Under the pieces are notes generated by a model. It had not been told where the DNA came from. It saw nothing but the letters and a program-made list of their open reading frames with translations, and made no database searches. A DNA stretch of 64,000 nucleotides, taken from NCBI RefSeq assembly GCF_020524905.1, contig NZ_JAIVKI010000007.1:155359-219358 (forward strand). Reading direction: 5' to 3'. The first letter of the stretch is position 1, and each line of letters starts with the position of its first letter. Shown one piece after another: positions 18,432 to 28,271 of the stretch. The DNA is from Microbulbifer variabilis (GTDB taxonomy: Bacteria > Pseudomonadota > Gammaproteobacteria > Pseudomonadales > Cellvibrionaceae). Position numbers and translations under genes: made by a program.

Positions 18432-18644
18432 AGAGGTTCCCAGCTTTCCGCTTTCCTTTACGTGTTCTTAGCTATTTATATTAGAAGTAACCTGCGGGGT
18501 TAAATTGATGAGTAAAGCGGGATTAAAAATGGGCAAGAAGCATAGATTTGAAAAAGCCGATGGATGAGCTCGATATTAGGTCGCATCGAGCGACTGAGAC
18601 AGATTTGCTAAAGTTCCTCAACTAAACTGTTGCCCAGAAATGGG

Positions 18645-20135
18645 ATGACGGGAACCACCTTGGCTTATTGGCGAAAGGGCTCGGTAGAGCACTCAATCCT
18701 CGCCTTAACACTGGCGTTGGCAGCCTGCTCACCACTGCCCGTAGAGTTAGGGCGAGACCAGGTTGTCCAGCAGGTGCAACTGCGCGGTCGGCCGGCGCAG
18801 ATCGTAATCCCGGAGCTTGTGCCCACATTGGTGGCTGAACTCAGTGCCACACCCCTCAACGCCGATAGGGCCATGCAGATCGCATTGATCAATAACCCTG
18901 AACTGCGCGGCTATTATGCTCAACTCAATATTGCCGCTGCTGAGATATATCGGGCTGGACGCATCAGTAACCCGATATTTTCCGTTTCTTTATTATCAGG
19001 CGAACAGACCCAGAATACCTACGGCCTAATGGCTTCCCTTTCCGACCTGATCACACTCCCTACACGTAAACGCCTAGCTGCGATGGAGTTTGCTACGGTC
19101 CAGCAAGAAGTCGGTGCGGAGCTGTTACACCTTGCGGCTCGTGCGGAGGGAGCCTTTTACCGCTGTATCGCTGCTCAACAAGTCTCCGTTATGCGTGGGC
19201 AAATCGCTAAAGCTGCGGATCTCTCCTGGCAACTGGCCCGCCGGTACTTTGAAGCCGGGAATCTGACACCCCGGGATCTGGCATTAGCAGAGGCAGCGGC
19301 TGCAGAGGCACAGATTGTTGCGTTACAGGCTGAAGAAACGGCTTTTGCCGCACGTACCGAGTTGGCAACAGTTCTAGGACTGTCAGTGGATGGTATCTGG
19401 GATGTGCATCCGCAGTTGTCTTTACCGGTTCTCCATGAAGACAGCCTGGAAGAGCTTTTGCTTCTTGCTCGGGAGAACCGTCTCGACTTGGCGGCAGCCA
19501 TAGCGCGCACAGAGAGGCTGGCAGAGGATCTTCACTACAATGATTGGCGGCGTTGGCTGGGAGAGCTGGATTTTGGTATTGGTCGCGAGCGAGAGGACGA
19601 CGGTGCCAATCTAACCGGGCCGTTATTGGATTGGGAGATTCCGATTTTTACCCAACATGAAGATCGCCTGCTTGAGGTGGATGCCGAGTTACAGGCATCT
19701 ATAGGTTTGGTGGCGCGTCTGCTGTTGGAAAGTGACAATGGCGTACGTCTTGCTTTCGCTAAAACGCAAAGTGCCAGGGCAAGAGTTGCTGTGTTTAGAT
19801 CCCGTTTAATTCCGGCGCGTATGGAGGCGGTTACCCAGGCGCAACTGGAAGAAAATTACATGCTGATCGGCACTTTTGAGCTGCTACTCAGTAAGCAACG
19901 GGAGTATGACGCCTACCAGGGTTACCTTGAAGCGTTGGGGGACTATTGGATAGCCCGCGCCTCATTGGCGGAAGCTGTGGGTCGGCGCCTGCCAAGCAGT
20001 GATCAATTCTCTGCAGGGAAGGTAGATGTAGAGACCTTTATAAGCCCAAGGTCGACTTGGAAGCATGGGGAGCACGGGAAAGAGTCACAGGAGGCTCCTG
20101 CAGATGGGCACAAACATCACGGTATGGCGCCATGA
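18645..20135 (+). CDS. TolC/CusC-family outer-membrane efflux lipoprotein
   Basis: An outer-membrane channel of the OEP family, the exit duct for RND-type or other tripartite pumps. A lipobox LALAAC near residue 27 marks lipid attachment. Two tandem OEP repeats follow, with long helices (for example ALAEAAAAEAQIVALQAEETA) and barrel strands. The C-terminal tail is histidine-rich (KHGEHGKESQEAPADGHKHHGMAP) and could bind metal. The frame opens at a TTG (18630) with ATG at 18645 and another TTG at 18660; none has a strong ribosome site, so the start is uncertain. A multicopper oxidase gene follows after 12 bases. It is the most likely channel for the cusBA pump, whose own operon lacks one. Confidence 0.85.
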   Translation: MTGTTLAYWRKGSVEHSILALTLALAACSPLPVELGRDQVVQQVQLRGRPAQIVIPELVPTLVAELSATPLNADRAMQIALINNPELRGYYAQLNIAAAEIYRAGRISNPIFSVSLLSGEQTQNTYGLMASLSDLITLPTRKRLAAMEFATVQQEVGAELLHLAARAEGAFYRCIAAQQVSVMRGQIAKAADLSWQLARRYFEAGNLTPRDLALAEAAAAEAQIVALQAEETAFAARTELATVLGLSVDGIWDVHPQLSLPVLHEDSLEELLLLARENRLDLAAAIARTERLAEDLHYNDWRRWLGELDFGIGREREDDGANLTGPLLDWEIPIFTQHEDRLLEVDAELQASIGLVARLLLESDNGVRLAFAKTQSARARVAVFRSRLIPARMEAVTQAQLEENYMLIGTFELLLSKQREYDAYQGYLEALGDYWIARASLAEAVGRRLPSSDQFSAGKVDVETFISPRSTWKHGEHGKESQEAPADGHKHHGMAP

Positions 20136-20147
20136 GGGGAGTCACGG

Positions 20148-21452
20148 ATGATTTCACGGCGTAGATTCTTGCAGGCTGGAAGCCTGGGGTCACTGGGTGC
20201 TGCGCTGGACGCGCGGGCGGTAGCAGGGAAGGAGGCCCAATCACCTAATGCATCGTCAATGGGCGACAAAACTTCCAGCTATGTTCCGACTCGAACACTG
20301 AATGGCTGGACACTTCCCTATAGGTTAAAAGGGGACGTTAAGGAATTCCACTTGGTGGCAGAGGAGGTGGAGCATGAGTTTGCCCCCGGCACCCGCGTCA
20401 AATGTTGGGGTTACAACGGGACCACCCCCGGCCCAACCATTGAGGCGGTGGAAGGGGATAGGGTGCGCATTCTGGTGACTAACCGCCTCAAGGAACATAC
20501 CACGGTACACTGGCACGGCATTGTCCTACCGAGTGGTATGGATGGAGTCGGGGGGGTATCCCAGCCACATATCCAGCCCGGTGAGACTTTCGCCTACGAA
20601 TTTACCCTCAACCAACAAGGTACTCATATGTACCATCCTCATGCGGATGAGATGGTACAGATGGCGGAGGGTATGATGGGGATGTTTATTATCCATCCCC
20701 GTGAGCCAGAGATTAAATCAGTAGACCGTGATTACTGTTTCCTGCTACATAACTGGGCGGTACATCCGGGCACCTATAGGCCGGACCCATCGGTGATGGT
20801 GGACTTTGATCTCTGGACGATTAACAGCAAAGTATTTCCCGCTATTGATCCTTTAGTTGCCCGTACCGGTGAGCGGGTACGCGTGCGCATGGGAAATCTG
20901 TCTATGTGGAATCATCCCATGCATATGCATGGGGTGCAGTTCTATGTTACCGGCTCCGATGGAAGCCGTTGGCCCCGTTCCCAGTGGCGGCAGGAAGCCA
21001 CTGAAATTGTCGCCGTGGGCCAGACCCGCGATATAGAGTTTATTGCCGTGCCCGGCGACTGGGCCTTCCACTGTCATATGGCCCACCACACCATGAATGC
21101 GATGGGGCACAATATTCCCAATCCGATGGGGGTGAATCAAAGCGGCGTAGCGGCTGAAATTCAAGAGATGCTGCCGGGGTTCATGCCCATGGGGCGCTAT
21201 GGTATGGCCGAGCACCAGGTCCATGTAGAAGAGGGACACCTTCCAGGGCCGCCCAATACAATGCCGATGCTCGTGGGTAAAGGCCCCTATGGCAATATCG
21301 AGATGGGTGGCATGTTTACCCTGGTGAAAGTACGCGATGATTTGGCACCAGGAGATTATCGAGATCCCGGCTGGTACAAAGCGCCTCCAGGCACAGTGGC
21401 CTGGCTTGTCAGCACCGATCCCAACTACGGTGAACCGCCACGGCATTCTTAG
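20148..21452 (+). CDS. Tat-exported multicopper oxidase, probably for copper resistance
   Basis: A 434-residue multicopper oxidase. It starts with a Tat signal (SRRRFLQAG). Copper ligands appear as HWHG (121-124), HPH (163-165), HPMHMHG (256-262) and HCH-x3-H-x4-M (308-319), the last giving the type-1 copper with an axial methionine. The visible arrangement suggests two cupredoxin domains followed by a methionine-rich tail (MLPGFMPMGRYGM, NTMPMLVG, EMGGMF). The family oxidises Cu(I) or phenolics in the periplasm. It is co-transcribed with the TolC-type gene, supporting a copper-detoxification role together with the cusBA pump. It is shorter than CueO or CopA. Confidence 0.9.
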   Translation: MISRRRFLQAGSLGSLGAALDARAVAGKEAQSPNASSMGDKTSSYVPTRTLNGWTLPYRLKGDVKEFHLVAEEVEHEFAPGTRVKCWGYNGTTPGPTIEAVEGDRVRILVTNRLKEHTTVHWHGIVLPSGMDGVGGVSQPHIQPGETFAYEFTLNQQGTHMYHPHADEMVQMAEGMMGMFIIHPREPEIKSVDRDYCFLLHNWAVHPGTYRPDPSVMVDFDLWTINSKVFPAIDPLVARTGERVRVRMGNLSMWNHPMHMHGVQFYVTGSDGSRWPRSQWRQEATEIVAVGQTRDIEFIAVPGDWAFHCHMAHHTMNAMGHNIPNPMGVNQSGVAAEIQEMLPGFMPMGRYGMAEHQVHVEEGHLPGPPNTMPMLVGKGPYGNIEMGGMFTLVKVRDDLAPGDYRDPGWYKAPPGTVAWLVSTDPNYGEPPRHS

Positions 21453-21479
21453 GGGCTATCGAAGTTAATTAAAATACAG

Positions 21480-22502
21480 TCAGGCTTTTTGGGCCGATAC
21501 CACAGAAAAGTAGCCAAGCGCTTTGTGGCATTGAGGGTTTTTAAAACCCGTTTTAGTGAGGAGTTGGACTAGCTGTTGCTCTGAAAACAACTGCGAGCCA
21601 TGATTCATAAAAAGGTGGAAGCTAAACAGGCTTGGGGTCAGCTGGCTCTCGTCTAAGAGCATATCATGGATAAAGATATGCCCCCCTTTAGGTAATAAAG
21701 AGAAAGCTTTGCTTAGCAGGTTTTCACAGGTAGCTTCCTGCCAATCGTGTAGTACATTGCTAAAGCAAATACCATCAAAACCTGTGGGCCAATCGGAGCT
21801 GAACAGATCCCCCTTCACTACGGTTATCTGCTCTTTTTTATTGAATTTTTCGACATACTCTTTCGCTGCCTCACAGACAGGCCCCAGATCAAAGAGAAGG
21901 GCATTTCGATCTGGGTAGGCATCGCAAAAGGCCAGGGCTATGGTTCCAGAACCAGCACCGGCATCCAGTAAGGTGTTAACGCTTTTGAAAATACCATTTG
22001 AAGCTGCTTTAACTGCGGAGGCGAAACCTTGCGAATGCATTAAATGGGTAAAGGCTGCAGCAGACTCATTATCCATTTCGTCGTTCTGCCACATATCTGT
22101 TACAGAGCGACCTTTGCACTCAAGTTCATACTCACGTTTCAGGCTGGTTAAAATCTTTTTGTCCAGGTGGTTGATGTCGTAGATGGCAAAGGGGTCGAGA
22201 AGGACTTCACCCCAATAATAGGGACTGGTCTTATCCAGGTAATTTTTTGCAAGTTTAGTGTTCTTAAATTGGTTATTTTCAATCCTGATGTAACCCAAAT
22301 GATTCAGTATCAAGAGATAGTGATTAATGCCTTTGTGGCTGAGTTGTAATTTCCGGGCTAATTTTTCACTGGTGTTGTAGCCTTCTTCAATTAACCCGTA
22401 AATATCAAGCTGGGCCGCAACCATCACGCAGGCAAAGGTGTAATTGCCCATTAGGCGATCCCACTGGGGGGCGTCGGAAGTGGTGGGCGCCTTTATATGC
22501 AT
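21480..22502 (-). CDS. SAM-dependent O/N-methyltransferase, COMT/PhzM-like
   Basis: A 340-residue methyltransferase of the plant-COMT/hydroxyneurosporene type. An N-terminal winged-helix dimerisation domain (QLDIYGLIEEGYNTSEKLAR) precedes the Rossmann domain with LLDAGAGSGTIALAF, the acidic loop LFDLGPV, VVKGDLFSSDWP and the catalytic-region NVLHDW. Bacterial members methylate polyketides, phenols or phenazines (PhzM is one). The ATG at 22502 has GAGAG seven bases upstream; the frame continues to a TTG at 22538. It is divergent from a 4-cresol-dehydrogenase-like oxidase and near two AMP-binding enzymes, which supports an aromatic-compound tailoring role. The substrate is unknown. Confidence 0.85.
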   Translation of the reverse strand: MHIKAPTTSDAPQWDRLMGNYTFACVMVAAQLDIYGLIEEGYNTSEKLARKLQLSHKGINHYLLILNHLGYIRIENNQFKNTKLAKNYLDKTSPYYWGEVLLDPFAIYDINHLDKKILTSLKREYELECKGRSVTDMWQNDEMDNESAAAFTHLMHSQGFASAVKAASNGIFKSVNTLLDAGAGSGTIALAFCDAYPDRNALLFDLGPVCEAAKEYVEKFNKKEQITVVKGDLFSSDWPTGFDGICFSNVLHDWQEATCENLLSKAFSLLPKGGHIFIHDMLLDESQLTPSLFSFHLFMNHGSQLFSEQQLVQLLTKTGFKNPQCHKALGYFSVVSAQKA

Positions 22503-22773
22503 GCTGTATCTCTCTTTTGTCTTTATAAAGATCTTCAATATGTAGGATTACGCTTAAATATGTGTAGAAGAGACTTGCCTATTGATTTGTCGCTTAACTA
22601 CTATTATTGGCACCTAAATAAACTCTAAGATTTGTTTGTTAATCGCAAATTGGTTGAGGCCTACATATTTCTCTTGTGATTTTAGAGTAATAGTAGGTTT
22701 CCAGCAGAGCGTTAAGTGTTAGGGCGTTCGGATGTCGCGAGTTTGAACCGGTATAGGGTTGTGTGGAGTGGTT

Positions 22774-24354
22774 ATGTTAAAAGATTTTTTGTTGGAAATC
22801 AGAAAGACTCTTAGGGGTGATCAAGTTTTATCTGAGCAGAATGAAATAGCGCATCAGATTGAGAATGTTACATCGTATAACGTAGAGGTTCCGCTTATTC
22901 TATATCCTGAGTCTGCTGAGGAAGTTCGACAAATAGTGTTATATGCAAATAAGTTTAAAGTTTGTATACAGCCTTTTAGCACTGGGAAGTCCTGGGGCTT
23001 TGGATCAAAGCTATCATCGCAGGGTGGTCTTATACTTGTTGACCTACATCGTATGGATAAAATTATTGAGGTAAATGAAGAGTTTGGCTTTGCAGTTATT
23101 GAGCCGGGAGTGACACAGTTTCAACTTTTCAATTACCTTAATGAAACTGGCTCAAATTATTTTTCAGACACAACTGGCTCTGCAAAGGATACTAGTATTG
23201 TAGGCAACGCTCTAGACAAGGGGGTTGGGTACAATATGGAACGATATAAGCAACTTCTAAATTTGGAAGTTGTTCTCGGCGATGGCAGGATATTTAAAAC
23301 AGGGTTCGGGCACTATGCAAACTGTAAGGCAACCAATACCTTTCCTGAAGGAATAGGGCCGTCATATCTTCGGACTTTTTTGCAGTCAAATTTTGGAGTT
23401 GTCACTCGTGCAACCATTGAGCTGAGAAGAAGGCCTGAGAAAAAATGTATGTTTGTGACTATTTTAAAGGATGAAAGTTACCTCGGTGATGCAATTAATG
23501 CTCTCAAAGAGATTAAACAGTTTGGCCTGATTAACTCGATTACTCATTACTATGAAAATGTCCGCGTTAAAAATGGTCTGGCTCCTGTAATGTATCAGGA
23601 TCTTAAGGGGCGGGGTGTTGATATAGATCGCGAAAGTTTGATGAGGTTTCTGAATCGATACTCATTTGGTGCAGGTATTATATTTTCAAATATCAGTGGC
23701 ACTAAATATCAAATAAAGGCCGCAAAAAAAGAGCTGAAGAGATTGAGCCCTTGGGGTATGACCTTTTATGTCACTGATAGGTTGATTAGTTTGGGGTTGT
23801 ATGCCTCCAATCTTATCGATTGGAAAAAGATGCACTCTTTTATCCATTGTAATGCAGGATTTTATCGTATGGCATTGGGCGAACCTAGTGATCGACCTAT
23901 TATGAGCATTTATTGGCCGGCTCAAACGGAGCTCCCTGAAGGATGGGAGAATCCAGATCATACTGACATTGGCATGCATTTTATTCTTCCAACGGTACCA
24001 ATGAATGTTGAATATGTTCAGCAGGCAAACTCAATTATTCGCAGGGTAAATAGTCATTATAGTAAAGCTCAGGCAAGTTATGCATTTGGACTTGTCGATG
24101 ACAAGACAACACATTTCAGTATATCAACGCACTTTATACGTACCGATAAGTTAGCGCGAGAGGAATCGCGATCCTTGGCAAAGGAGCTTAATGAGGAATT
24201 CATTAAGGCTGGTTTCCATCCTAACCGTCTGTTTGTTGATTTCATGGATCTTGTCGTTGATCCTGATGATATTTTTTGGCAGATCACACGAGACATTAAG
24301 AAGGTTTTCGATCCAAATGGGGTGATTGCACCGGGGCACTATAATTTAATTTGA
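22774..24354 (+). CDS. FAD-linked oxidase of the vanillyl-alcohol oxidase / 4-cresol dehydrogenase family
   Basis: A 526-residue flavoprotein. The PP-loop FAD domain holds PFSTGKSWGFGSKLSSQGG, then VEPG-like IEPGVTQFQLF and GNALDKGVGYNMERYKQ, which correspond to the family pattern in p-cresol methylhydroxylase and vanillyl-alcohol oxidase. LQSNFGVVTRATIEL ends the FAD domain and the C-terminal cap follows. Members oxidise 4-alkylphenols or related benzylic positions, often with covalently bound FAD. The ATG at 22774 has GGAG five bases ahead; the frame opens at a GTG at 22759. An NTF2-like gene follows 124 bases downstream. No cytochrome subunit is nearby, so it may use oxygen. Confidence 0.85.
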   Translation: MLKDFLLEIRKTLRGDQVLSEQNEIAHQIENVTSYNVEVPLILYPESAEEVRQIVLYANKFKVCIQPFSTGKSWGFGSKLSSQGGLILVDLHRMDKIIEVNEEFGFAVIEPGVTQFQLFNYLNETGSNYFSDTTGSAKDTSIVGNALDKGVGYNMERYKQLLNLEVVLGDGRIFKTGFGHYANCKATNTFPEGIGPSYLRTFLQSNFGVVTRATIELRRRPEKKCMFVTILKDESYLGDAINALKEIKQFGLINSITHYYENVRVKNGLAPVMYQDLKGRGVDIDRESLMRFLNRYSFGAGIIFSNISGTKYQIKAAKKELKRLSPWGMTFYVTDRLISLGLYASNLIDWKKMHSFIHCNAGFYRMALGEPSDRPIMSIYWPAQTELPEGWENPDHTDIGMHFILPTVPMNVEYVQQANSIIRRVNSHYSKAQASYAFGLVDDKTTHFSISTHFIRTDKLAREESRSLAKELNEEFIKAGFHPNRLFVDFMDLVVDPDDIFWQITRDIKKVFDPNGVIAPGHYNLI

Positions 24355-24478
24355 AGTATTATTGGTAAATATCAATGAAACTTCTTAATTTGTATTGTGG
24401 ATGTTGAATTCTTTGTTATAGATTCATGGGGTCATTTTTACTCCTAACTTTAGGTCTTAAAATATAAGAGTTATTTAT

Positions 24479-24904
24479 ATGTTTACTGAAAAAAGATATC
24501 GGCAGTATATTAGTGATTTTAACTCTACGTTCACTGGAGGAATCAGCTTAGATGATTTCTTTGATAGGTACTACGAAAATAATGCAACTTTCGAGTATAT
24601 CCCTCAAGCCCGTAAAAATATTGGTCGTGACGAAATTCTGACCTTTTGGGCAGGGGTTGCTGAAAAAATGCAAGAGGTGATTCTGAATCATACTCACTTT
24701 TTAGCAGATGAAAAAACTGTAGCCTCTGAAGCGCCGATAGATTTTCTCTGTAAAAAAGACCTTGAGTGGAATGAGGTTCATTATAATGCTGGCTCAAAAT
24801 TCCGATTAATGATGTGCGCTTTTTATGATGTTAGTCCAAGTAACAAGTTCTCGTATGTGAGGGTATATTCTATTTACAACCCTGCCTATAAGCCTGATGA
24901 GTAA
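24479..24904 (+). CDS. NTF2-like (SnoaL-type) protein
   Basis: A 141-residue single-domain protein with the NTF2/SnoaL pattern: an N-terminal helix (FDRYYENNATFEYIP), the IGRDEILTFWAGVAEKMQ helix and a curved sheet (MMCAFYDVS, YVRVYSIYN). NTF2-like proteins in secondary metabolism are small cyclases or condensation aids; PhzA/B of phenazine pathways have this fold. It follows the flavin oxidase on the same strand. A role in the same pathway is inferred; there is no catalytic motif to confirm it. The upstream ribosome site is weak. Confidence 0.7.
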   Translation: MFTEKRYRQYISDFNSTFTGGISLDDFFDRYYENNATFEYIPQARKNIGRDEILTFWAGVAEKMQEVILNHTHFLADEKTVASEAPIDFLCKKDLEWNEVHYNAGSKFRLMMCAFYDVSPSNKFSYVRVYSIYNPAYKPDE

Positions 24905-25016
24905 AATTTTCTTAATCTTTTAACCTTATATATACCCATATGTAAGGTAGAGAATGATTGGTTCTCAATTAACAATCTAGAGTAACCCTAATAACTTCTC
25001 ACGCTGGAAGATATCA

Positions 25017-25424
25017 ATGACGCAATCTATTTTACAACTTGCCGAAAAAATTCGTGCTGGTGAGTTGATGTCAACCGCATTGATTGAAGAGTCCTTGGAT
25101 AAAGCTCGCGCCGATGAGAACCTCCATGCTTTTATTAGCCTGGATAAAGAAAAAGCTTAGCTGCAGCACAGCATATCGATAAGTTGGTGGTTGAAGGGGC
25201 ACCTTTAGGGCCACTCAGCGACATTCCTTTGGCAATCAAAGACAATATCAATGTAAAAAAAAGGCATGCATACAACGGCTGGCACACCCGGTATAGACTA
25301 ATCCTACCCATCAACAACTGGTTTACCCATAGGACTCGAACTTGATGGTCTGCCTGGTGAAGATTTAGATTTACTTGCTATTGGTATGGCAGTAGAGGCT
25401 ATTTGCTCTCCTAAAGCCGTTTAG
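25017..25424 (+). pseudogene. amidase pseudogene with the middle deleted
   Basis: The start MTQSILQLAEKIRAGELMST and ALIEESLDKARADENLHAF, then LDKEKA, are the N-terminus of an amidase-signature enzyme. A stop follows. Another frame continues HIDKLVVEGAPLGPLSD and IPLAIKDNINV, a third reads GMHTTAGTPGI, and the text then jumps to TGLPIGLELDGLPGEDLDLL and AIGMAVEAICSPKAV, which is the C-terminus. About 300 residues, including the catalytic Ser-cisSer-Lys centre, are gone, and at least two frameshifts remain. The C-terminal wording resembles mandelamide or indoleacetamide hydrolases. The gene is dead. Confidence 0.8.
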
Positions 25425-25586
25425 CTCCATAGTTATTAAATATCGGGTCAAGTATCTATTGAGACATTTACCACTATAGCTATGGCCGCCCTGTGCTCTT
25501 AATATTGATGGGCAGCAATCACTCTTAGAGTATATTGCAAGCCCACTTCTTAGAATGATGTGAATAAAAGTGATGAGAACAAAAAG

Positions 25587-26708
25587 TTAATGCTCTTTAT
25601 AGGATGCCATTGTTTGTTTCTCTTTTTGGTTAAGTTTTTGATCAAAAAACTTAAGTATATCCAGGCTTAGGCTTTCATGGACTTGTGTTCTCTCAAGGGT
25701 CTTGTGGTCTTCACAAAGCCCTTCTAAGTATTTTTTTCCGAGAGGGGTACAAGTAGATAGAAAGGTGTAGTGGCTCGCCTTTTCTATCTCCTTATATTCT
25801 GAACCTGGAATCAAAGATGCAACCCTATGGGCATTGGTCAAACTGGGGGCAACGCTGTCGAGAGATCCGACGGCAACGGATACCGGAATAGAGATCTCCA
25901 TTAGGCTTTCCTGGGTTAGCGCCTGGGAGACAGCTGGAGAGAGAATATAAGCTGCAGAAATTTGATCGATTTTATAGGAGCTTCCGTGTTCTGAGAGGGA
26001 AACTTTTATATAGGGATTATTCTCCACCTTTTTGAAGGCTTCGTTGATATTTGGGAACTCTGCCTGTCCCTCACAAGTAAAATCTCTCTTCTGGCTACTG
26101 CAGAAATCCTTGAACAGTGATCTATTAGTGATGCCTCCGATAGCAGAGAGTGCGGTATAACCACCTAAAGAAAAACCCACAACGCCAATCTTGCTGGGGT
26201 CAATATGCTGTGACCAATTCTCATCCTTCAGGATAGAATTTAAGGCAAAAGAGAGGTCGCGCGTTCGCTCCCACCATAAAGTGTAACCCGCAGCGTATTT
26301 TTTAGGCTCTATTGCGGTATTACCATGATGATTGACGCCAAGCACCAGATACCCGTTTACGACTAAGCGCTGGGCGATCCAGAGCATTTGGAGCGCAGAT
26401 CCACCAGTTCCATGGGACATAAGTATTAAAGGCATTTTTTCATTGAAAAGTGGTTTAGCTGCCCAAGCCACCTCTCCAGCATTGAATAGCTCTTTACCTG
26501 GCTGCCCCAGTAACAACGGCTCGGTATGAGATTCGACGGTAGGATAGAACAAGTGAGAAGTAACAGGCCGCTTTCCCTCTCCATCCCAGGATGGCCTGCT
26601 GGTATCAATATAATTTAGGGGTACGACTCCAACATTTGTGGAGCTGTTCGCGGTTGCATAGATCGGTGAAAGCAGTAAGACGATGGTTGAGAGTAGCCTC
26701 AAGTACAT
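25587..26708 (-). CDS. secreted alpha/beta hydrolase, PAF-acetylhydrolase / dienelactone-hydrolase-like
   Basis: A 373-residue exported esterase-like enzyme. The signal peptide is residues 1-20 (LLSTIVLLLSPIYATA). The fold motifs are MPLILMSHGTGGS (oxyanion hole), GVVGFSLGGYTALS (nucleophile serine), VAVGSLDSVAP (acid) and KASHYTFL (histidine). The opening VGVVPLNYIDTSRPSWDGEG and the HLFYPT segment match the predicted dienelactone hydrolase/PAF-acetylhydrolase group (COG4188-like). These hydrolyse short acyl esters. Four cysteines in the central and C-terminal parts could form disulphides. It stands alone between the amidase remnant and the RND operon. Confidence 0.82.
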   Translation of the reverse strand: MYLRLLSTIVLLLSPIYATANSSTNVGVVPLNYIDTSRPSWDGEGKRPVTSHLFYPTVESHTEPLLLGQPGKELFNAGEVAWAAKPLFNEKMPLILMSHGTGGSALQMLWIAQRLVVNGYLVLGVNHHGNTAIEPKKYAAGYTLWWERTRDLSFALNSILKDENWSQHIDPSKIGVVGFSLGGYTALSAIGGITNRSLFKDFCSSQKRDFTCEGQAEFPNINEAFKKVENNPYIKVSLSEHGSSYKIDQISAAYILSPAVSQALTQESLMEISIPVSVAVGSLDSVAPSLTNAHRVASLIPGSEYKEIEKASHYTFLSTCTPLGKKYLEGLCEDHKTLERTQVHESLSLDILKFFDQKLNQKEKQTMASYKEH

Positions 26709-27188
26709 ATTTGACCTATTTGTTGGTGGATTATTTCTTTTATCTTAAATAGATATGTTTTATTTAATGGACCGTTAAAGTGAATTACGGATCTCAACCT
26801 CTCATTTAGGAAGGCTTGAAGTATGGGAAGTAGCCTATTGGTAAAGTAGGGGATAGCCAAGTTAAATCTGCGAAAATTCTTACTGCTAGGATATAAATGG
26901 GACTGCTTTAACAGTATTTCCGAAATTGGGTACCTGAAATAAGAGAAGCCTGTTGGACACTTTTAAATTTGATGACAGACAATCTTTACATGTCTAAAAA
27001 ACCTACAAAATCTTTAAAGTCTTTTAATCGCATATATTCGATTATGGTGTAGATATAGGTAAGCGAAAGAGTCGTATCTGGTACAAATTACAGGTAAATA
27101 GCCAAAGACAACTCTCTGTGAAGATGGCAATCTTGAGAGCACGTTTTTTAGCCACTCAATACATTTGACTTTTTCGTAAGGAACACGA
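26709..27188. other. intergenic stretch upstream of the RND operon
   Basis: About 480 bases, AT-rich, with no frame I can support on either strand. It must contain the promoters for the divergent esterase and RND operon genes. I see no clear inverted repeat or terminator. Confidence 0.5.
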
Positions 27189-28271
27189 ATGAGGAATATT
27201 GCACTGGTCAAAACAATAAAAATAGGCTGTTGGCTAATCACATTGGCTCTGGGCTCAATGGTTATGCATGCGGCTGGTCAGGAGCGTGTCATCGTGGAGA
27301 AGGCTTTGGAGTGGCAGCAAGCCGTGGAGACCACGCTGTATTGTACGGTTAGCGTACCATTTGTACATGAAGTGTCCAGCCATAATCAAGCAGAATTGAC
27401 TACGGTAAAGCCCGTCGGTTCGACGATCAAAGCCGGTGAATTGGTGGCGGAGCAGGATGGGTATTACCTAAACAGTGAGATTGCGGTCATCCGCACCGAT
27501 CTTGAGCTTGTAGAGGCACAACTTAAACATGCAAAAGACGAATTGGCGAGACTTGAGACCTTAAGGCAAAGCGAGATGGTGTCTCAATCCCAGCTGAGTG
27601 TGCTGCTACTTCAAGTCAATACCTACCGGCTGAATAGGCAGCGATTAAGGCAGCAATTACAAACCAGTGAATATCGCCTAGAACATCTGAAACACTATGC
27701 GCCGTTTAGTGGTCAAGTGATACAAGTGAATGCTAGTCCGGGTGAGAGGTTAAGTCCCGGCCAAGGAATTGCGCAATTGTTACCACTGGAAAAGAAGCAA
27801 CTGGAATGCAAGGTTCCCCAAGATCAAGCGCCTGAAGTCACCTCCCTGGAAAAGTTTGAATTCCATCTTCAGGGTGAGCCGATCTTCTTACGTGATATTG
27901 GCGTAACGGTAGAAACTGATACTCAAAATTTGACTCTCTATTTTGAAAGTAATGGAGATCAGTACCAATCGTTATTGGTGGGGCAGCGTTTCCAGGTTTC
28001 CATGCTCGAGAGAGCAGAAAATGCATTGCAAACCGAGAGTATTACCCGGGTCCCATCAGATGCCGTCAAGCTTGAAGGTAATACACATCAAGTTTGGGCA
28101 GTCGATGGACAGAATAAAGTACATAAGGTGCCAGTAAGAATACTCGACACTTTGGATTCCTATTTCGTTGTCCAGTCAGAAATCCAACCCGGTGATTTAT
28201 TGGTTGTGGTTGGGCATGAAGGCTTGCAGGTAGATCAGGATGTGATACCGGTGAATAAGGCACAGTCATGA
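27189..28271 (+). CDS. RND periplasmic adaptor (membrane fusion protein)
   Basis: A 360-residue adaptor subunit. It has an N-terminal membrane/signal segment (TIKIGCWLITLALGSMVM), lipoyl-like halves around VKPVGSTIKAGELVAEQDG and YAPFSGQVIQVNASPGERL, and a coiled-coil hairpin between them (ELVEAQLKHAKDELARLETL and onward), then a barrel and the C-terminal LEIQPGDLLVVVGHEGLQ-type end. It shows AAGGA six bases before the ATG. Its stop overlaps the pump gene start by four bases (ATGA), so the two subunits are co-translated. Which drug or metabolite is exported is not visible. No outer-membrane partner is encoded beside it. Confidence 0.85.
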   Translation: MRNIALVKTIKIGCWLITLALGSMVMHAAGQERVIVEKALEWQQAVETTLYCTVSVPFVHEVSSHNQAELTTVKPVGSTIKAGELVAEQDGYYLNSEIAVIRTDLELVEAQLKHAKDELARLETLRQSEMVSQSQLSVLLLQVNTYRLNRQRLRQQLQTSEYRLEHLKHYAPFSGQVIQVNASPGERLSPGQGIAQLLPLEKKQLECKVPQDQAPEVTSLEKFEFHLQGEPIFLRDIGVTVETDTQNLTLYFESNGDQYQSLLVGQRFQVSMLERAENALQTESITRVPSDAVKLEGNTHQVWAVDGQNKVHKVPVRILDTLDSYFVVQSEIQPGDLLVVVGHEGLQVDQDVIPVNKAQS

